A stretch of 27,825 nt of DNA from Hypsibius dujardini (taxonomy: Eukaryota; Tardigrada; Eutardigrada; Parachela; Hypsibiidae): positions 1-27,825 of the forward strand of contig LRSR01007420.1 of assembly GCA_001579985.1 (NCBI GenBank), in the 5' to 3' direction. The notes beneath the pieces are model-generated. The model did no database searches and was not told the origin of the DNA. It saw only the letters and a program-made list of their open reading frames with translations. Below, one piece after another: positions 27,016 through 27,825 of the stretch (its first letter is position 1; every line of letters begins with the position of its first letter). A program made the translations under genes and the position numbers.

Positions 27016-27825
27016 TCTCAAGGTATCATTCTTAATGGATTGACGGCCGTTCCCATATCCGGATTCGATGCAGTTATTATAGAATTATAGCTCTTATGTG
27101 TCGATTAAATGATAGATCATTAAGTGATCTTAAACTTTTCAGTTTTTCTCTTTTCATTCTTGTACTCCTTTTTTGTGCAAAATTGAAAATAGCTGAGCTA
27201 TTCAAGCGGTGGGAGAATCCGCCGAACAGGGCCGAAAGAAACCACTCGATCAATGCCGATTCGAAACAGTGGCACAGAATAGTGAAATGCAGGATGTCCA
27301 TTCCAATTACGGTATTTTAAATTGTTTCCTCTCAATAAACGGTTGGGATCCACTGTGTCCGATAAATCTGGTGACCATTTACCCATTCCAGCACATGCGC
27401 AAATTTAACTCGAGGTTTTGAGCATATACAACCCTGTCCATTGCTTGGGTACCACAAGTCAATAGGACCGTTAATACATTAACTTTAGAGCACCAACAAC
27501 AAATTTAACATGACATCCGTTCCCATGAAGTTGTTGCTGCGCTGTTGCATTTTCCGGCACTCCTTAATCCAGGCATACAGCTATATTGTTTACTTTTTTG
27601 CGGTTGTCTGCTCACTGGCTCCCACTAACGCATCAGTGTCGCGAGCACTGACGTCGCACACACACACAGTTGCCTTCACTCAGGCATCGCTACCCTAAAT
27701 AGTCTGCACTGACCACCGGAAGTGGTGTTACCCTTCTGCGCCACCGGCTCAGTATTATCTACATTACAACTGCTATGGTCAAGATACGCCCTATTTTAGT
27801 CTAAGTTAACTATTTTATACTCATG
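27016..27825. other. Right-hand flank, no gene recognised
   Basis: A plus-strand frame at 27510-27698 begins with ATG and a hydrophobic stretch, but it is short and has no family features. A CA run lies at 27657-27668. Nothing else stands out. Confidence 0.35.

Noticed and set aside
27510-27698. A 62-codon plus-strand frame with a hydrophobic start
   Set aside because: It is too short, has no homologue or cysteine pattern I recognise, and ends in low-complexity sequence.

Overview
The window looks like nuclear DNA of an invertebrate animal. It is AT-rich, has TATA-type promoters and a GT-AG intron, and holds sparse genes, many broken ones and many short DNA transposons. The main theme is a small cluster of rhodopsin-like (class A) G-protein-coupled receptors (GPCRs) with single-exon reading frames. 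Their motifs are unusual: N-R-A in place of D-R-Y after TM3, and D-P-I-L-F in place of N-P-x-x-Y in TM7. Lineage-specific expansions of such intronless receptors fit a tardigrade or a similar small ecdysozoan, but that placement is an inference with low confidence.

Left part (1-6750). A diverged tandem-repeat tract ends at a GPCR relic (1036-1262, minus). Next comes a pair of tandem paralogues for a secreted ten-cysteine peptide. One is apparently intact with two exons (3997-4452, minus). The other (2235-2439, minus) is broken by a 1-base frameshift and split by a hAT-type MITE (2440-2886). A full-length GPCR pseudogene follows (5250-6336, minus).

Centre and right (6748-25454). This is a segmental duplication in direct orientation: copy A (6748-15752) and copy A' (18614-25454). 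Each copy has, in the same order, a CAGACA-type microsatellite, an intact 422-codon GPCR (8565-9833 and 20186-21454, minus), a GPCR pseudogene (10191-10782 and 21777-22635, minus) and tandem satellites. Differences between the copies give empty and filled insertion sites for three transposons: a 257-bp MITE only in A (7859-8115), a 146-bp MITE only in A' (19348-19493), and a 3.74-kb foldback-like element only in A (11339-15079, 8-bp target-site duplication). Divergence is uneven by eye: about 15% at the left end, about 2% at the right, and zero over 232 bp at the 5' end of the intact receptor.

Between the copies (15753-18613) lie the TM6-TM7 relic of a second receptor type (plus strand) and a truncated relative of the foldback element. 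To the right of A' is a receptor of another subfamily (25884-26918, minus), complete except for one in-frame stop in TM6.

Only three loci look able to make a full product: the two 422-aa receptors and the ten-cysteine peptide. The rest records receptor gene birth and death with dense transposon insertion. No rRNA, tRNA, CRISPR array or bacterial operon structure was seen.
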